A DNA stretch of 64,000 nucleotides from Pollenia angustigena (taxonomy: Eukaryota; Arthropoda; Insecta; Diptera; Polleniidae). The position numbers were made by a program, and so were the translations under genes. The number at the start of each line of letters is the position of its first letter. The stretch's first letter is position 1. The notes below the pieces were generated by a model, which had not been told where the DNA came from, did no database searches, and saw nothing but the letters and a program-made list of their open reading frames with translations. Of the stretch, positions 10,396-22,268 are shown piece by piece. The stretch lies in the NCBI GenBank assembly GCA_930367215.1, contig OV884059.1, positions 146,938,511-147,002,510 on the forward strand, in the 5' to 3' direction.

Positions 10396-11458
10396 CAGGG
10401 TTACCGTAGAAATTAAAAAAAATGTGGCACAAAATTACATTTTATAAAGATAAAGTCGCACAAAAAGTCGTTAAAAAATAAAAATCGCAAAACGTTTTTA
10501 ATGATTTTGATTTATACAAAACAAAACATAACAAACAAAAAATGAATCAAACAAAATAAAAAAACATGTATCAATAAAAACTATATATATGTATATATAG
10601 CAGTGTTCGAAAATAAACATTATGTACGGTTGTTTAGTGTTCGGTTCGGTAGATATGTGGAAAACACATACGATAATAGTGTTTGTGTAGTAAATCATTT
10701 CAAGAAAACGTTCCTCTGTTTGTAATCTTCGAACACAGAAATAATACTGTACTTATCGAACTCAACAAAAAGATGAGAACATTTAATTGCGTTCTGTTTT
10801 TTTTTTTTAAACCATAAACTTTGATGTGTTCGGTTCAACACATTAATGTTCGTTCGTTTCAGTTGTGCTTAGCGCCCTTTAGCTGGTAAAGAAAACCAAA
10901 AATTTTTACAAAAACAAAATACATTTACGAAAAAAAACCAGAAGCCAGCACAAAATTTTACATACGAAGTAAAAAAGAAACAGTATTGAACATTAAAATA
11001 TGTCTAGAGAACAACTACTATTGTTCTGTTTTATAACGAAGAACAGAACACTACATAATGCTTGTCACTTTCGTGAAAATAGTTATGAACGGTATTAAGG
11101 GTTGTGTATTAATACATAAGCACTCCAAAAATAGATTTCGTTTGTGGGTGTGAGTGCCGTACGCTAAATAATGTTCGACTTGTTTTCGAATACTGTTTTG
11201 TAGGTGTCGGTTTTTGTAGAAATTCTCTAATATTTTATTTATGTCAATGTATCAAAAAATAAACATGTACAGGAGAGTGCTGGAAATCGAAAACGTAAAA
11301 CGCACACAAGGACCACAAGGTCAATTCAGATCGCTGCTCATAGTTTTTAAGATTTTTCGTTAAAAAAAGGGGGAAAGATCGCCAAAAAGTTATACAAAAA
11401 ATCACAGACTGCTAAAAGTGGGTCAAATTGTGACTGTAGTCGGCGAGCGGTAACCCTG
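10396..11458. mobile_element. hAT-type element (CAGGGTTACCG ends)
   Basis: Terminal inverted repeats CAGGGTTACCG and CGGTAACCCTG. The flanking 8-mers ggcactgc (10388-10395) and gttactgc (11459-11466) agree at 6 of 8 positions, as expected for an old hAT insertion. It has no open transposase and is interrupted by a second inverted-repeat element at 10601-11194. Confidence 0.7.
10601..11194. mobile_element. Nested MITE (CAGTGTTCGAAAA / TTTTCGAATACTG)
   Basis: Inverted termini of 13 bp with one mismatch, lying inside the hAT-type element 10396-11458. The interior repeats GTTCGGTT-like words. Flanking 8-mers match poorly, so the assignment to hAT is tentative. Confidence 0.5.
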
Positions 11459-11769
11459 GTTACTGCTACTTCCAGCAAGTATTAAAGTTTAAATCGATAC
11501 CCTGCAGCTAAAATCGTTAATAGGTTTTGGACTTGTTTATAACTAGTTGTTGGGCGTCGAAAAAATAAAAAATAATAAAATTTCATCTGAACAGATTTAT
11601 ACGTGACGAGGTTTGTTGTAGGAACAACAACAACACTACAAAAGTTGATAAAAAAACCATTTATATTCTTATTTGCTGCGGGCACAGCAACAACACTGCA
11701 AAAAGAAAAACATAAATCATTGGTTGGTTATAGAGTTTAAAAATTATTTTCATTTTTAAAAAATAAATT

Positions 11770-11885
11770 TACAGAAAAAAAATTCCCGAATTCTTTTTGT
11801 TAAAATTATTTAGTTAAATTCATAAAATTTACAACTTAGAAGGGTGACGAAAGTCATATCGGGTCATTCTGCTGGTTTCTTAAAG
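11770..11885 (-). repeat. Diverged family A fragment
   Basis: The words ATTCCCGAATTCTTTTTGTT and GGGTGACGAAAGTCATATCG track the reverse family A sequence around 6960-7050 with many substitutions. Both flanks are lost. Confidence 0.5.
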
Positions 11886-11918
11886 CCTTATCAAAGCAAA
11901 AGCGGAAGGCGGAACGTT

Positions 11919-12243
11919 TTCTTCCGTTTAGCTTTTACGCTGCTAAAAAGAGCGTTAACGTTGTGTCATGAACAGTAGTGTTAATCTTCTTGTTTAGTAA
12001 AACCTAAATAATATTTATAAAAACTGGAGATATAATCGCTAGACTGATAAAAAAAATTGCTTAATTGCCATTATATATTATCAAAAGCGGCCAACTTCAC
12101 TATTTAACGCGCTGTCTAATCCAGAATTTCTTATAGCAAAGCGCTGACGCCGCTGGTACGCTTCAAACAAATTGTATGGACATGACCATTTTTAACAGCT
12201 ACAAAACGCGCACCGCTTTTGTTTAGATACGGCTGTTATAATT
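11919..12243 (-). repeat. Interspersed repeat, reverse copy
   Basis: Words such as TAGCTTTTACGCTG, CTTCTTGTTTAGTAAAACC and GGTTTAGATACGGCTG-like ends occur in reverse-complement order at 53642-53965. Both copies are about 325 bp and non-coding. Confidence 0.6.
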
Positions 12244-12431
12244 AAGAGTTCATTATGTAAACAAAAAGGGGATAGCAACAAAAGTCAAATATTGGTGTGT
12301 AACAGGAAAATAAGTTATCATATTCTCTTTCTATCTCTGGTGCCAGGGGCAAGTGATTAGAATTATTCTAAAATAAAAACATGCTACAAAGCAAAAAATA
12401 AGGCATGAAAAAAATATTTAGGGGAACAGTA

Positions 12432-13386
12432 CACAGAAAAAATTATTTTTCCAATTCAAACAAAAAATTTGTAGAATCAAACAATTTTTGGTCTGAAATC
12501 GGTCCTATAAACAAATTTGCATATTGAAACAATTTATTTGCATTTTGTTTATTGAAAAAAACACCGACTTTTTCAAACAAATAATTTAAATGACTCAAAC
12601 AAAAAGTTTACTGAAATTCATATAAATTTCAAACAAATAATTTTGCAGAATCAAACAAAAAAGTTTTTGCATAAGCAATGACGACGCGCACACAAGCAAG
12701 CACTGTTGGAGAAGATGACGGCAGAGCTGAGCCGACGGCTGGCTTTGAGACACATTTTTTTTGTTGGAATAATTTTTGAACCAAGTCTTATTTATACACA
12801 CAACACAATGTTTTTTTGCTTCATCACTCACTGTTGTTGTATCCTTTCCTTTGCTAAAGAAGAAATGCAACCAAAAACGGCAGCAGACCGACTCGATATG
12901 TTTTTCGTCATCATTCTGTATTGTATTGTATTGTATATTGATGTATTTAAGTAAACAGTTTGAAAAAATTGAATACGGGATTTTGTTGTTTATAATGGTG
13001 TTTCTGTTGTTTAAAAAGACTGAAACGTTTTTTTGCCTGCTATTGTTTTTCTTATAGTTGCACTTTTTAAAAGCGTCCTAAAATAGACTGTGTGTGTTTT
13101 TTGTTGTTGTTCTTATATTTCACATAAAGAAGTGTTGCTTACGATCAAATAAAAAAATGCAAAAAGATGACAACATTAAAGAGCGTTAAATATTTCATAC
13201 AAAATTATGAAAATTTGACACCAATAACGCGTTTATTATATTTTTGAAGAGTTGTCCACATTTTTGTTGGTTAAATAAAAATCAAACAAAAATATTTATT
13301 GAATCAGTAAAAAAAATTTGTAGAAGTTAAAAAAATTTTCGAACAAGCGTTTGTTTGAAAATAATTCGGCAATAATTTTTTCTGTG
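12432..13386 (+). mobile_element. Family A TA-flanked element, intact copy
   Basis: A 955-bp element from CACAGAAAAAATTATT to AATAATTTTTTCTGTG, flanked by TA at 12430-12431 and 13387-13388. The TA duplication and TIR fit a Tc1/mariner-type mechanism, though no transposase is encoded. Long frames on both strands inside it recur in other copies and carry no known domain. Confidence 0.85.
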
Positions 13387-13388
13387 TA

Positions 13389-14356
13389 ACATTAAGTTTT
13401 CCTTTTTTAGTAGTACTAATACTATTAATAAAGCGTTTAAACTAGTTGTAAACTATATGAAAAATTAACTTCTTGAATAAGATATTTTGAAAAAATCAAA
13501 AGTTGAACTAGTTTAATGGAAGAACCAACCAGTATATTTCTAGCTAAATACTAGTTACTGTTTTTGCAGGGTACTTTTCTGCATGAGCGAGTGTGTGTGT
13601 TTGTAAGTTTATTTATTTAAAACATGTTTATAGTGTATTTAAAGTATATTTTTTTATTTGTTGAATTGCTACTTGATTTCTGTTAAAAAAAATTCAATCT
13701 ATCATTTTTAACTAACCGTTTTTTAATTGTATTATTTTTTTTTTTTTTTTTTTTGAATCAACGACAAGTGTTTGTGTTCACTATCCACTGTGCATAACAT
13801 TTAAATTAATTATTAAGTAAATGTTTATTTGATGATTGATCTGATAATGTTTATAATTTGACATTTTGGTTTTTGTCTGTGTAAAGATTTAGTAAAACAA
13901 GCCTGTAATCCACTGCTTAAAAATAACCATTTATTGGATTTTATTTCGTTAATTATGTTGTTAACATTAATGGCATGGAGTTATATTGAAGCTATTTTTT
14001 TTTTTTGAAAAGTGTTAAATTCAAAAAATTTATGACACATACATGAAGATTACTGATTGTTAAATTTTGCGTATTGAAAGATTAAAGACACTTGAAAATA
14101 TTAGATTTAATTTTAATTGAATACAATTTGGATATTCCATATTTTGTGATATGATGAATTGAAAAAGATATATCTCATATAATATCCTTTTGAAATGGTA
14201 ATAAACTGTACGTTCTTGGAAGCCTATTTCAATTTGTCATAGTGAAGAAACAGCCACGCCGGCAGGTCAAACTGACTCACTAATGGTGTTTTCTTTTCTG
14301 ACAATAATTTTCCATGAATGCTACCATTCGCGCGGGTTTTTGTTCTATTCTAAAAA
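13389..14356. other. AT-rich spacer
   Basis: I see only A/T tracts, including a T run near 13736-13754, and no gene or repeat boundary. Confidence 0.4.
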
Positions 14357-14575
14357 TATATGGGCAGTTCCAGCGAAAAGTCTACTTTTTGTCACGTAAC
14401 GCCAGAAATATTTTAAATTGTTTCTCAAAAAAATGTATATGTATAGTTGACTTTTTTATATTTTGGTGTTAAGCTCAACTTTAGTAACAAAAGGAATAAC
14501 GGTTGAACAACATGGTTCTAAAATACAACCTTATTTGCATTCTGGCGTTACAATGCCCATATGTACCTCAAAACG
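14357..14575 (+). repeat. GTCTACTTTTTGTCACGTAAC repeat, copy 1
   Basis: It shares, in order, the TACTTTTTGTCACGTAACG, GAACAACRTGGTTCTAAAAT and GCCCATATG words with 58569-58802. It has inverted-type ends (CAGTTCCAGCG near the start; TGGCGTTAC near the end). MITE-like, non-coding. Confidence 0.6.
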
Positions 14576-15231
14576 AGCAACGATTTTTAAATTTGATAGC
14601 TTGAAAAATAAATCTATATAAGCCCACAGTTTACTAAAAAAGGTTTTATACAAAACGTCTTCCTCAATTCGTAGTCTTATTAAGTTTTGTAATGCAAGTC
14701 AAAATCCACTTCCGTTTTTTAACGTTCCGCCAGCGCATATTTTTGCTTATATCTGCAAATACTTAGCGTCGATTGCTGCAGTTTCTTTTCTGAATATAGT
14801 GCTACATTACTTTATATGTATATATAAAAACCCTTTTTACAAATTTGTCTTCTTCATTTAATTTTCTTACATTTTGTGGTACGTGTGCAAAAATGTGAAA
14901 AGTTGTCGTTTTTCTTTCTAAATATGTTGCAACAATAAATGGCAAATTTTTTCCATTTCTTACCCCTAGTTTTAATTGAGTGAGAGATAATACACTTTTT
15001 GCATCTGAGTAAAGTACCTTTTTATACAAGCAAGTATTTTTTTATTAACCTTTGACTTGTGTTTGCGTACAATTTGTGTTATATTGTGATTTGTTTTCGT
15101 TTGTTTTACTTTTATTTAATAATTATTTTTTAAAGCGGAAAATTTTTAGCAACAGCTGAATTTAATTATTGAAAATCAGAGTTGTTAACACTAATTTGAA
15201 CTCAAAGAAAATTTAATATGGAAAACTACTA
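14576..15231. other. AT-rich spacer
   Basis: No gene recognised. A 75-codon - strand frame (14802-15029) lacks a motif or repeat support. Confidence 0.35.
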
Positions 15232-16118
15232 CACAGAAAAAATTATTTTTCCAATTCAAACAAAAAATTTGTAGAATCAAACAATTTTTTGTCTGAAATC
15301 GGTCCTATAAACAAATTCGCATATTTCAACAATTTATTTGCATTTTGTTTATTGAAAATTTTTTCAAACAAATAATTTAACTGAATCAAACAAAAAGTTT
15401 ACTGAAATTCATATACATACTAAATTTCAAAATAAAAAAAAAAGTTTTTGCACAAGCAATGAAGCGCACACAAGTTAGCACTGTATGAGAAGATGACGGC
15501 AGAGCATAGCCGCCGGCTGGCTTTGAGACACATTTTTTTGTTGGAATAATTTTTGAACGAAGTCTTATTTATACACACAACACAATGGTTTTTCTGTATC
15601 ACTCTCTGTTGCTGTATCCTTTCCTTTGCTAAAGAAGAAATGTAACCAAAAACGGCAGCAGACCGACTCGATATGTTTTTCGTCATCATTCTATTTTTGT
15701 ATTTGATGTATTTAAACAAACAGTTTTAAAAAATTGAATACGGGATTTTGTTTCTTGTAATGTTGTTTCTGCTATTGGTTTTCTTATAGTTGCACATTTT
15801 TAAAGCGTCCAAAAATAGACTGTGTGTGTTTTTTGTTGTTGTTCTTATATTTCACATACAGAAGTGTTGCTAACGATCAAATAAAAAAAAGCAAAAAGAC
15901 GACAACATTTAAGAACGTTAAATATTTCATACAAAATTATGAAAACTTGAAACCAATAACGCGTGTATTATATTTTTGAAGAGTTGTCCACATTTTTATT
16001 GGTTTAATAAAAATCAAACAAAAATATTGTTTGAATCAGTAAAAAAAATTTATAGAAATTAAAAAAAATTTCTAACAAGCGTTTGTTTGAAAATAAATCG
16101 GCAATAATTTTTTCTGTG
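15232..16118 (+). mobile_element. Family A TA-flanked element, second intact copy
   Basis: An 887-bp copy with the same termini as 12432-13386 and TA at 15230-15231 and 16119-16120. It differs by small indels. It preserves the uninterrupted sequence at about 15600-15680 that serves as the reference for the insertions in the 578-3198 copy. Confidence 0.85.
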
Positions 16119-16143
16119 TACAACCGTGGTGAATATCGCTTAA

Positions 16144-16593
16144 GGCCAGTTTACACGGTAATACATTGTATTACGACATAATGTATAATGAGAGAAATCT
16201 TATCATGTAAAAGCAAAATGCATTGAGTAAGAGAGAATACGAATACAAAATCTGACAAGCGATCGGTAAATGGTTTTTTTCTAAACCATTTTAGAAACTT
16301 ATGTATTTTCATCACACCAGAGGTGCATTTTAACGGAGTATATTGAAGGTGGTAGCATTTTTATACAATTACAAAAACAACTCAGGAAATTTTCATGTTG
16401 TTTTTGTAAAAATTGTAAAACTGCAACCATCTGCTTTTTTTGTTATTATTTTTGATTTTACTTATACCATCCGTGTAAACATAAAGTATACTCTCAACAG
16501 ACTTTTATTTTTTTCTTTTAAACACGGAGAGAATTTCATATTATTTTGATTCTACAAAGTCGTAATACATTGTATTACCGTGTAAACTGGCCT
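16144..16593. mobile_element. TTAA-flanked MITE (piggyBac type)
   Basis: TTAA lies at 16140-16143 and 16594-16597. The termini begin GGCCAGTTTACACGGTAATA on the left and mirror on the right, continuing for about 35 bp of inverted repeat through a GTATTACGAC block. The 450-bp length and TTAA duplication suggest mobilisation by a piggyBac-family transposase. No coding capacity. Confidence 0.8.
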
Positions 16594-16597
16594 TTAA

Positions 16598-17254
16598 GCC
16601 TAGATTACACTATCTCACAAGTCTTACGTATTCCATAATACTTTGTGAGATAGAAATCTAATGAGTTTTGATGCGACTGTCAAAAAATCTAATGTAAAAT
16701 GACAGTTTGTGTTCACACCATCACACAAAGTATAAACACTCACTCACACATGAAATAAAATGCAACATTTTTTTATTCTTGTGACGCACGCAGGAAAACT
16801 TTATTCAGCGAAGCCACCTGCCGCGTCCTACTTGAGGAAAAACCCCCTAAGCACGGCCGCAGTCCGCCACGCAGAAAAACTTTAGTATGCGAAGCCAGTG
16901 ACAGCTAAATAAATAATAACAAATACATACTATTTATATTGAAATAAACTGTTTTTTTGATTTAAACAATTCACAAAATTTAAGAAGAAACTTTATGCCA
17001 TATGCGCACACCCGTGGGTTGGCTGGATTGTTGTCTGTCCATGTAGACTTGTGTGAAAAGAACAGGTCACAATTTTGATGATATTTGGTGCACAGGTTCT
17101 AATTGTTACAAGGACTAACCAAACTTATGAATTCCTACAGAAACTTTGTGTTGGTAGGATCAGAATTGAACATACATATGTCCTATATAAAGTTCCTGCC
17201 TAAAATCTCAGTTATATGATATTCGGCATAAAGAACTTTAACACGAACCTTAGC
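16598..17254. other. Spacer with one shared repeat block (16785-16895)
   Basis: The segment 16785-16895 (GCGAAGCCACCTGCCGCGTCC and neighbours) recurs as the reverse complement at 62987-63098. Otherwise I see no gene. Confidence 0.5.
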
Positions 17255-17262
17255 CTTAAAAT

Positions 17263-18314
17263 CAGGGCTGTGGAGCCGTCAAAAAAAAGTTCTAACCCCG
17301 ACTCAGACTCTAACCGCTAAAACTGTTTAAATCCGACAAAGACTCCGTCAACGTCTCCTACTATTAGATTGATGCTTAATGTATATACAACTGGCCCTTA
17401 TTCGACTTTAAACTCTTTTTTTTAATCTTTTAAATTGTCAAATTTTTTTTTTTTTTTTTTTTATTGAATCTTTCTTGTCGAAAATAACAATATGTATTCA
17501 AAGCTTGATCATAATTCTTATTCTTATTTGTATTTGTTAGCCGTTACCAATGTAACCGCTAATTAATTGCATTCAAGTGTCAAAAAAGCCTGCTAGGTTC
17601 AAAGTGTCGGATCTTTTCAGCCTCCGGTGACCTTCGAACTTTATTAGATCCCGAGCGAGGTAGTTGGGATGGACCATTAGTTTATCTGTGTATTTGACTG
17701 AATATTTTTTAATTTCTTCCTGGATGGTAGCGATGTTAAGATCTCTGTGGATATTGTCATTACGTATATACCATGGGGCGCAGACAAGTTGCCGTAATAT
17801 CCTAGACTGTCTTCTTTGTAGCTACTGGATGTTTGATGCGCATGCAGTACCCCATAATTTGATGCCATATGTCCATATTGGTTTTATGATAAACTTGTAT
17901 AAGAGAACTTTGTTGTCTAAGGATAAGTTTGAGTTTCGACCGATTAGCCAATGTAGTTGAGCTGCTTAAAGTTTCATAGCCGTTATTTTCGCCGTTATAT
18001 GACGAAACCAGGTCAGGCATCTATCTATATGAATTCCCAAGTATTTAACATCGCTTTCTACCGGAACAGTGATGTTATTTATTTTAACAGGAGGGCACGT
18101 TTGTCTTCTGAGCGTGAAAGTTAAGTAAATTGTCAAATATAGCAAGAAAATTATTCTGTAAAAATTTCAAATTGACATTTTAAATATTGCATCGCCAATT
18201 TCTAAGAAGTTTAATTTTATTTTTATTCGGAGTCGCGAGTTTTTGTAGGTACTTCGACTCCGACTCTGACTTCGACTCCGGTACAGAAACCTCAACTCCG
18301 GCTCCACAGCCCTG
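17263..18314. mobile_element. hAT-type MITE (CAGGGCTGTGGAG ends)
   Basis: Termini CAGGGCTGTGGAGCCG and CGGCTCCACAGCCCTG with subterminal GACTCNGACT repeats, a common non-autonomous hAT arrangement. The flanking 8-mers cttaaaat (17255-17262) and ctttaaaa (18315-18322) are similar but not identical. A LINE fragment was inserted into it later. Confidence 0.8.
17444..18125 (-). pseudogene. 5'-truncated Jockey-like LINE, reverse-transcriptase C-terminus
   Basis: The - strand reads KYLGIHIDRCLTW, then WLIGRNSNLSLDNKVLLYK, then IIKPIWTYGIKLWGTA, then DLNIATIQEEI. This is the hallmark C-terminal end of the Jockey-clade reverse transcriptase. Stop codons interrupt it (for example after AKITAMKL). A poly(A) tail appears as the T run from 17444. 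A perfect 13-bp target duplication, taaattgtcaaat, flanks it at 17431-17443 and 18126-18138. All of this marks a dead-on-arrival retrotransposed copy, truncated at its 5' end. Confidence 0.9.
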
Positions 18315-18485
18315 CTTTAAAAGCACCATTTTTTTTGGCGGGTACATGATTGCCCACGGGTCACAAATAGGTTACACTCCCGAAAATGTGAATCTTAATA
18401 CTTTCTTACTTATTTTAAATTAATATTTATAAATTTTCATTGTTAATGTTTTAATTTTTTTTTTATAATATATTTCGCCTTTCAG

Positions 18486-20712
18486 TTTCGGCATGTTCCA
18501 CGATACTGCAAAAATTGGTTGTCATCCAAGAGTGGGCTCTATTGTACATATAATGACGCCAACATTTGGAGCGGATACATTACAAGTGTGTTGGTCAAAT
18601 TGTAGCCGAAAATTTATAACACACTTCTTAGAGTAAGCATAATAGATAAAGTTTATTCCTCAAAACAATATCAAGCAATAAATTCAATTCCATAGCCAAG
18701 GCCTTGGTGAGTGTTTGGACGATGAACCCACCGATATTAGCGAGTACGCTTATCCGGAAGAACAACCTGGCCATAGATACAGTGCAGAGGTACAATGTCG
18801 TCTCCAATATAACGTAACAGATAGTGAGGTAAGTGCCTGTTCGTCTATGAATGAAATCTGCTCAACCTTGTGGTGTCGTGTTAATGGCGAATGTATAACG
18901 AATATGAGACCAACAGCACCGGGTACACCTTGTGGAAGTCGTAAGGTTTGTTTTGGTAATTTTTGTTTAATTAAAATAAGGTTGAATGAAAAATAGAAAT
19001 GTTGCATGTTCTTTGTTTCGTTTTCATTTGCCTTTTTTACAAACAGTGGTGTCAAAATGGTGAGTGTGTTCCTCAAGAGTCTTTGGAGAAAGTTGATGGT
19101 GGCTGGGGTGGTTGGTCTGAGTGGAGCGAGTGTTCGCGTTCCTGTGGTGGAGGGGTATCGATTCAATACAGGGAATGTAATAAGCCTTTGCCATCGAATG
19201 GTGGTTCGTTTTGTATTGGGGAAAGGAAAAGGTAAGAGCAGAATTTTTGTTTGTATATCTTTTTATTTCCACGTACTTTTCTAAATATATTTTAAAGGTA
19301 TCAAATTTGTAATCCTCACGTTTGTCCAAAGGATGAACCCAGTTTTCGAGCTAGACAGTGTGAAATATATAACAATAAGGCATATCAGGGAGAGTTCTAT
19401 AAATGGTTGCCATATTTTGATAAACGTAATTCATCCTAAAATAAAATGCAACCTTTCAGAAAGACTAAATATTTTTCATTTGCAGAAAACCCATGCAAAC
19501 TCTATTGCACTGATGACGATGACACCATTATAGCCAATTGGGGCGACATAGTTTTAGATGGGACACCTTGTACTTTGGGTACTAACAATATGTGCATTGA
19601 TGGAATTTGTAGGGTGAGTAAAATCAAATATTCACTTAAGCCCCACAAATCCTTTGATTAACTAAATGTGATTGTCTTTAGAAAGTTGGTTGCGATTGGA
19701 TTGTTGATTCTGATATGCAAGAAGATCGTTGTGGCATTTGCGGCGGTCAAGGAGATCAATGTAAGCCGGTAAAAGCCATGTACAATGAAACTCTTAAGGT
19801 GAGTGAGGGTTATGTGGAAATTGTAGTTCTACCAGCAAAGGCTCGTCACATTATTATCAAGGAACTGGGAAACTCACCGCATTTTTTGGGTATTGCCAGG
19901 GCGAATAGTAGTTTATTCTATTTAAATGGCGAGAGTTTAATTTCAATGCCTGGAGAATTTTTAATAGCAGGTGCAGAAAGTTTCTATGATCGCATTGATG
20001 AACAGGAGATCATAAAGATACCACAACCCATTCAACATTCCATAGCGATATATGTATGTTGTTGTACTGATAAAAATCGACTTTTGTAGTAATCATATAT
20101 TGTTGCGCTTTTCTAGATTATTGTTAGAGGTGATGAGCCAAATGAAGGAATTTACTATGAATTCACATTGCCTGCCTTAAGTGTCAGTTCGTCTAAGCAG
20201 TATATGTGGAAGTTAAGTGAGTGGAACTCCTGTTCGGTATCCTGTGGAGGCGGCCTCCAATATCGTGAGCCGATATGTTTTGAAAATGGCAAAGGTAAAA
20301 AACAAAATGCAGAAAAGCATTGCTTTTGATGTAATCACATTTAAAAACAAATATTGAAAGCAAATTGTCGATTGACTTTCTCTTAAATTTCTTTTTAGTT
20401 ACTCCCGATACCGAACTTTGTTGGGCTTTTGCCAAAAATCCTCGACCTCTGCGTTTAACTAAGAAATGCAATAACACTCCTTGTCCTGCCTATTGGCTTA
20501 CAGGTCCTTGGCAATTTTGCCCAGTTACATGTAAAGCTGCGGAAGCTCCTTTGCCGGTAAGAAGAAGATCTGTAATGTGCTTAGATCAAAACGATATCGT
20601 GGTAGAAGAAGACAATTGTAATCCGTTTGCGAGGCCGAGCGAAACAGAATATTGTGAACAAAATTTACCCGATTGTAGTATAAAGGAAAAATTTAAGCAA
20701 TCTTTTATTTAA
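18486..20712 (+). CDS. ADAMTS metalloprotease, 3' eight exons (partial at 5')
   Basis: Secreted zinc metalloprotease of the ADAMTS family, which cleaves extracellular-matrix proteins. Exons: 18486-18632, 18696-18945, 19047-19231, 19298-19425, 19486-19613, 19682-20053, 20117-20294, 20399-20712. All introns are GT-AG and frames join (about 566 residues). Exon 1 opens with FGMFHD, the second half of the HExGHNxGMxHD zinc site, followed by IVHIMTPTF, the conserved Met-turn. Next come the disintegrin-like domain (QCRLQY, CSTLWC, GTPCGSRKWCQNGECV), a TSP1 repeat (WGGWSEWSECSRSCGGG), the Cys-rich domain (DEPSFRARQC, DRCGICGG), the spacer, and TSP1 repeats WSEWNSCSVSCGGG and WLTGPWQFCPVTC. It stops at 20710-20712 without further domains. 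The HExGHN exon, prodomain and signal peptide were not found to the left, so a long transposon-filled intron or a break is implied. The donor after SRK (GTTTGT) is weak but gives the conserved KWC junction. Which fly ADAMTS paralogue this is cannot be settled here. Confidence 0.93.
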
Positions 20713-22118
20713 GTAAATAGATTTAAAAAAAAAAGTAGAGTTTAAGTTGAAATATTCCATATTTAAGAAAAATAAAACATTATTTCTTTAAAATATTTTG
20801 TTAAATTCAAATGTACTTTAATTATTTTTAAGATATTTAGTCTTAAATTATAAGTTTTTCGTAAAAAAACGTATTTTTAAGCATTTTAAATTGATTATTA
20901 TTTATTTTATTTATTTGAAAAAAAAAAAAAATTAATGTACTTAATAACGTTCTATCTGTATTTCTAATAATAAAAACTAATAATTTATTTAGCCTTTAGT
21001 TGCAAACTTTTCAAAAAAGTTTTAATTTTATACTCGTAGTAGTTGTTACTAATTTAATTTTAAACTTATATTTGTATTTAATAGATAATGAATAATAATT
21101 GTACTATTGTAATTTCCATTTTTTAATGATGATATTAACAAATGTATAGTGTATATTGTTTTTAAGTTGAAAAAAAAAATAAATTAATAAAACATTAAAA
21201 AATGTCTAAACCATTCTTAAATTGTATATTTCTTTATATTTTATTAAATTTTGTTTTCAAAATGTAAGTTAATTCATTTGGGCTTTAAACAATTCAGGAA
21301 GAAGAAAAAATAAAGATTAACTGTCGCACAGTGGTAGATTTTGGAAAAATTTAAATAATTGTGGATTTTGTAAGCCGTTAGTTAGAATAAAAATTCAGGT
21401 AGCAATTAAAGACTTGTAGTCGAGTTTAAGTTATAGATTTGAAGTCGAAACAAATCAGGAGGGGCGCCATAGGTATCCAAAGAATGGAACATTACAAAAA
21501 ATAAAAGCGGCCCAGTGGTCTTAATTTTGGCTCGATTTTTAAAACTTTTTATCAATGCACTAGTCGAGGTAACATGCATAGTTTATCTCTTATATTTTTC
21601 GAAATAAGATTTAAATTTGTACCGTTTATTTTAAAATATGTTTTGGAATAAATCGTTTAAAATTCCACTAAAGGAATTGTGAAAAACTATTTTGTTATTA
21701 AAAGTAATATGCATTTGCGGGTAAAAGTCTGAAAATGTAGCATTTTGGCATTTTTTTGCTATAAACGTATTGCCACTCTTGTTATTATTGAAAATAAAAT
21801 GTAACATTTGTATATCTGTGATCGATATCAAAATCGAGTTATTACAAATAGAAAAGGTGTAAAGTCTTTTTTCCCAGTTCTTAAAGTATCGATCCATTCA
21901 GTATTCTTATTTTGACTTGTATGTAGAGTTTCTACGCGGGAAAGAATTCCCCGGAAATTTTCGGGGATTTCAAATTAAATTCATAGACATTTTAATTTGT
22001 TAGCATTTTCATTTAAAATTTTATATTAGTATTTTATTGGATTTGAAGGTAGGTTTGGGTATTTCAGTGTAGAAAAAGGCAAAAACATAATTATAAATCT
22101 TATTTATTCGTCATTTTT
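20713..22118. other. ADAMTS 3' UTR and AT-rich spacer
   Basis: A canonical AATAAA polyadenylation signal lies at 20771-20776, about 60 nt after the ADAMTS stop. Further AATAAA words occur at 21179-21191. Beyond that I see no gene; an 88-codon - strand frame (21631-21897) has no support. Confidence 0.5.
20771..20776 (+). other. Candidate polyadenylation signal of ADAMTS
   Basis: AATAAA 59 nt downstream of the ADAMTS stop codon, the first such word after the gene. Alternative signals further down would give longer 3' UTRs. Confidence 0.6.
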
Positions 22119-22268
22119 TTAAGTATCGTCTTCATTTTCAATATAAACGTTATTAATGTCGTTTTCTTCCAGTAAATTTAAGACTTCAATCAAACGGAGT
22201 TGCTTCTTTTTCGATTTGGTTTTCCTCATTCCAATAAGAAGAGGGTCTGACGTCAAAAGCAACCTGTG

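Noticed and set aside
18187..18423. 78-codon + strand frame just upstream of ADAMTS
   Set aside because: It runs across the right terminus of the hAT MITE and has no ADAMTS-like residues, so it is not the missing upstream exon.
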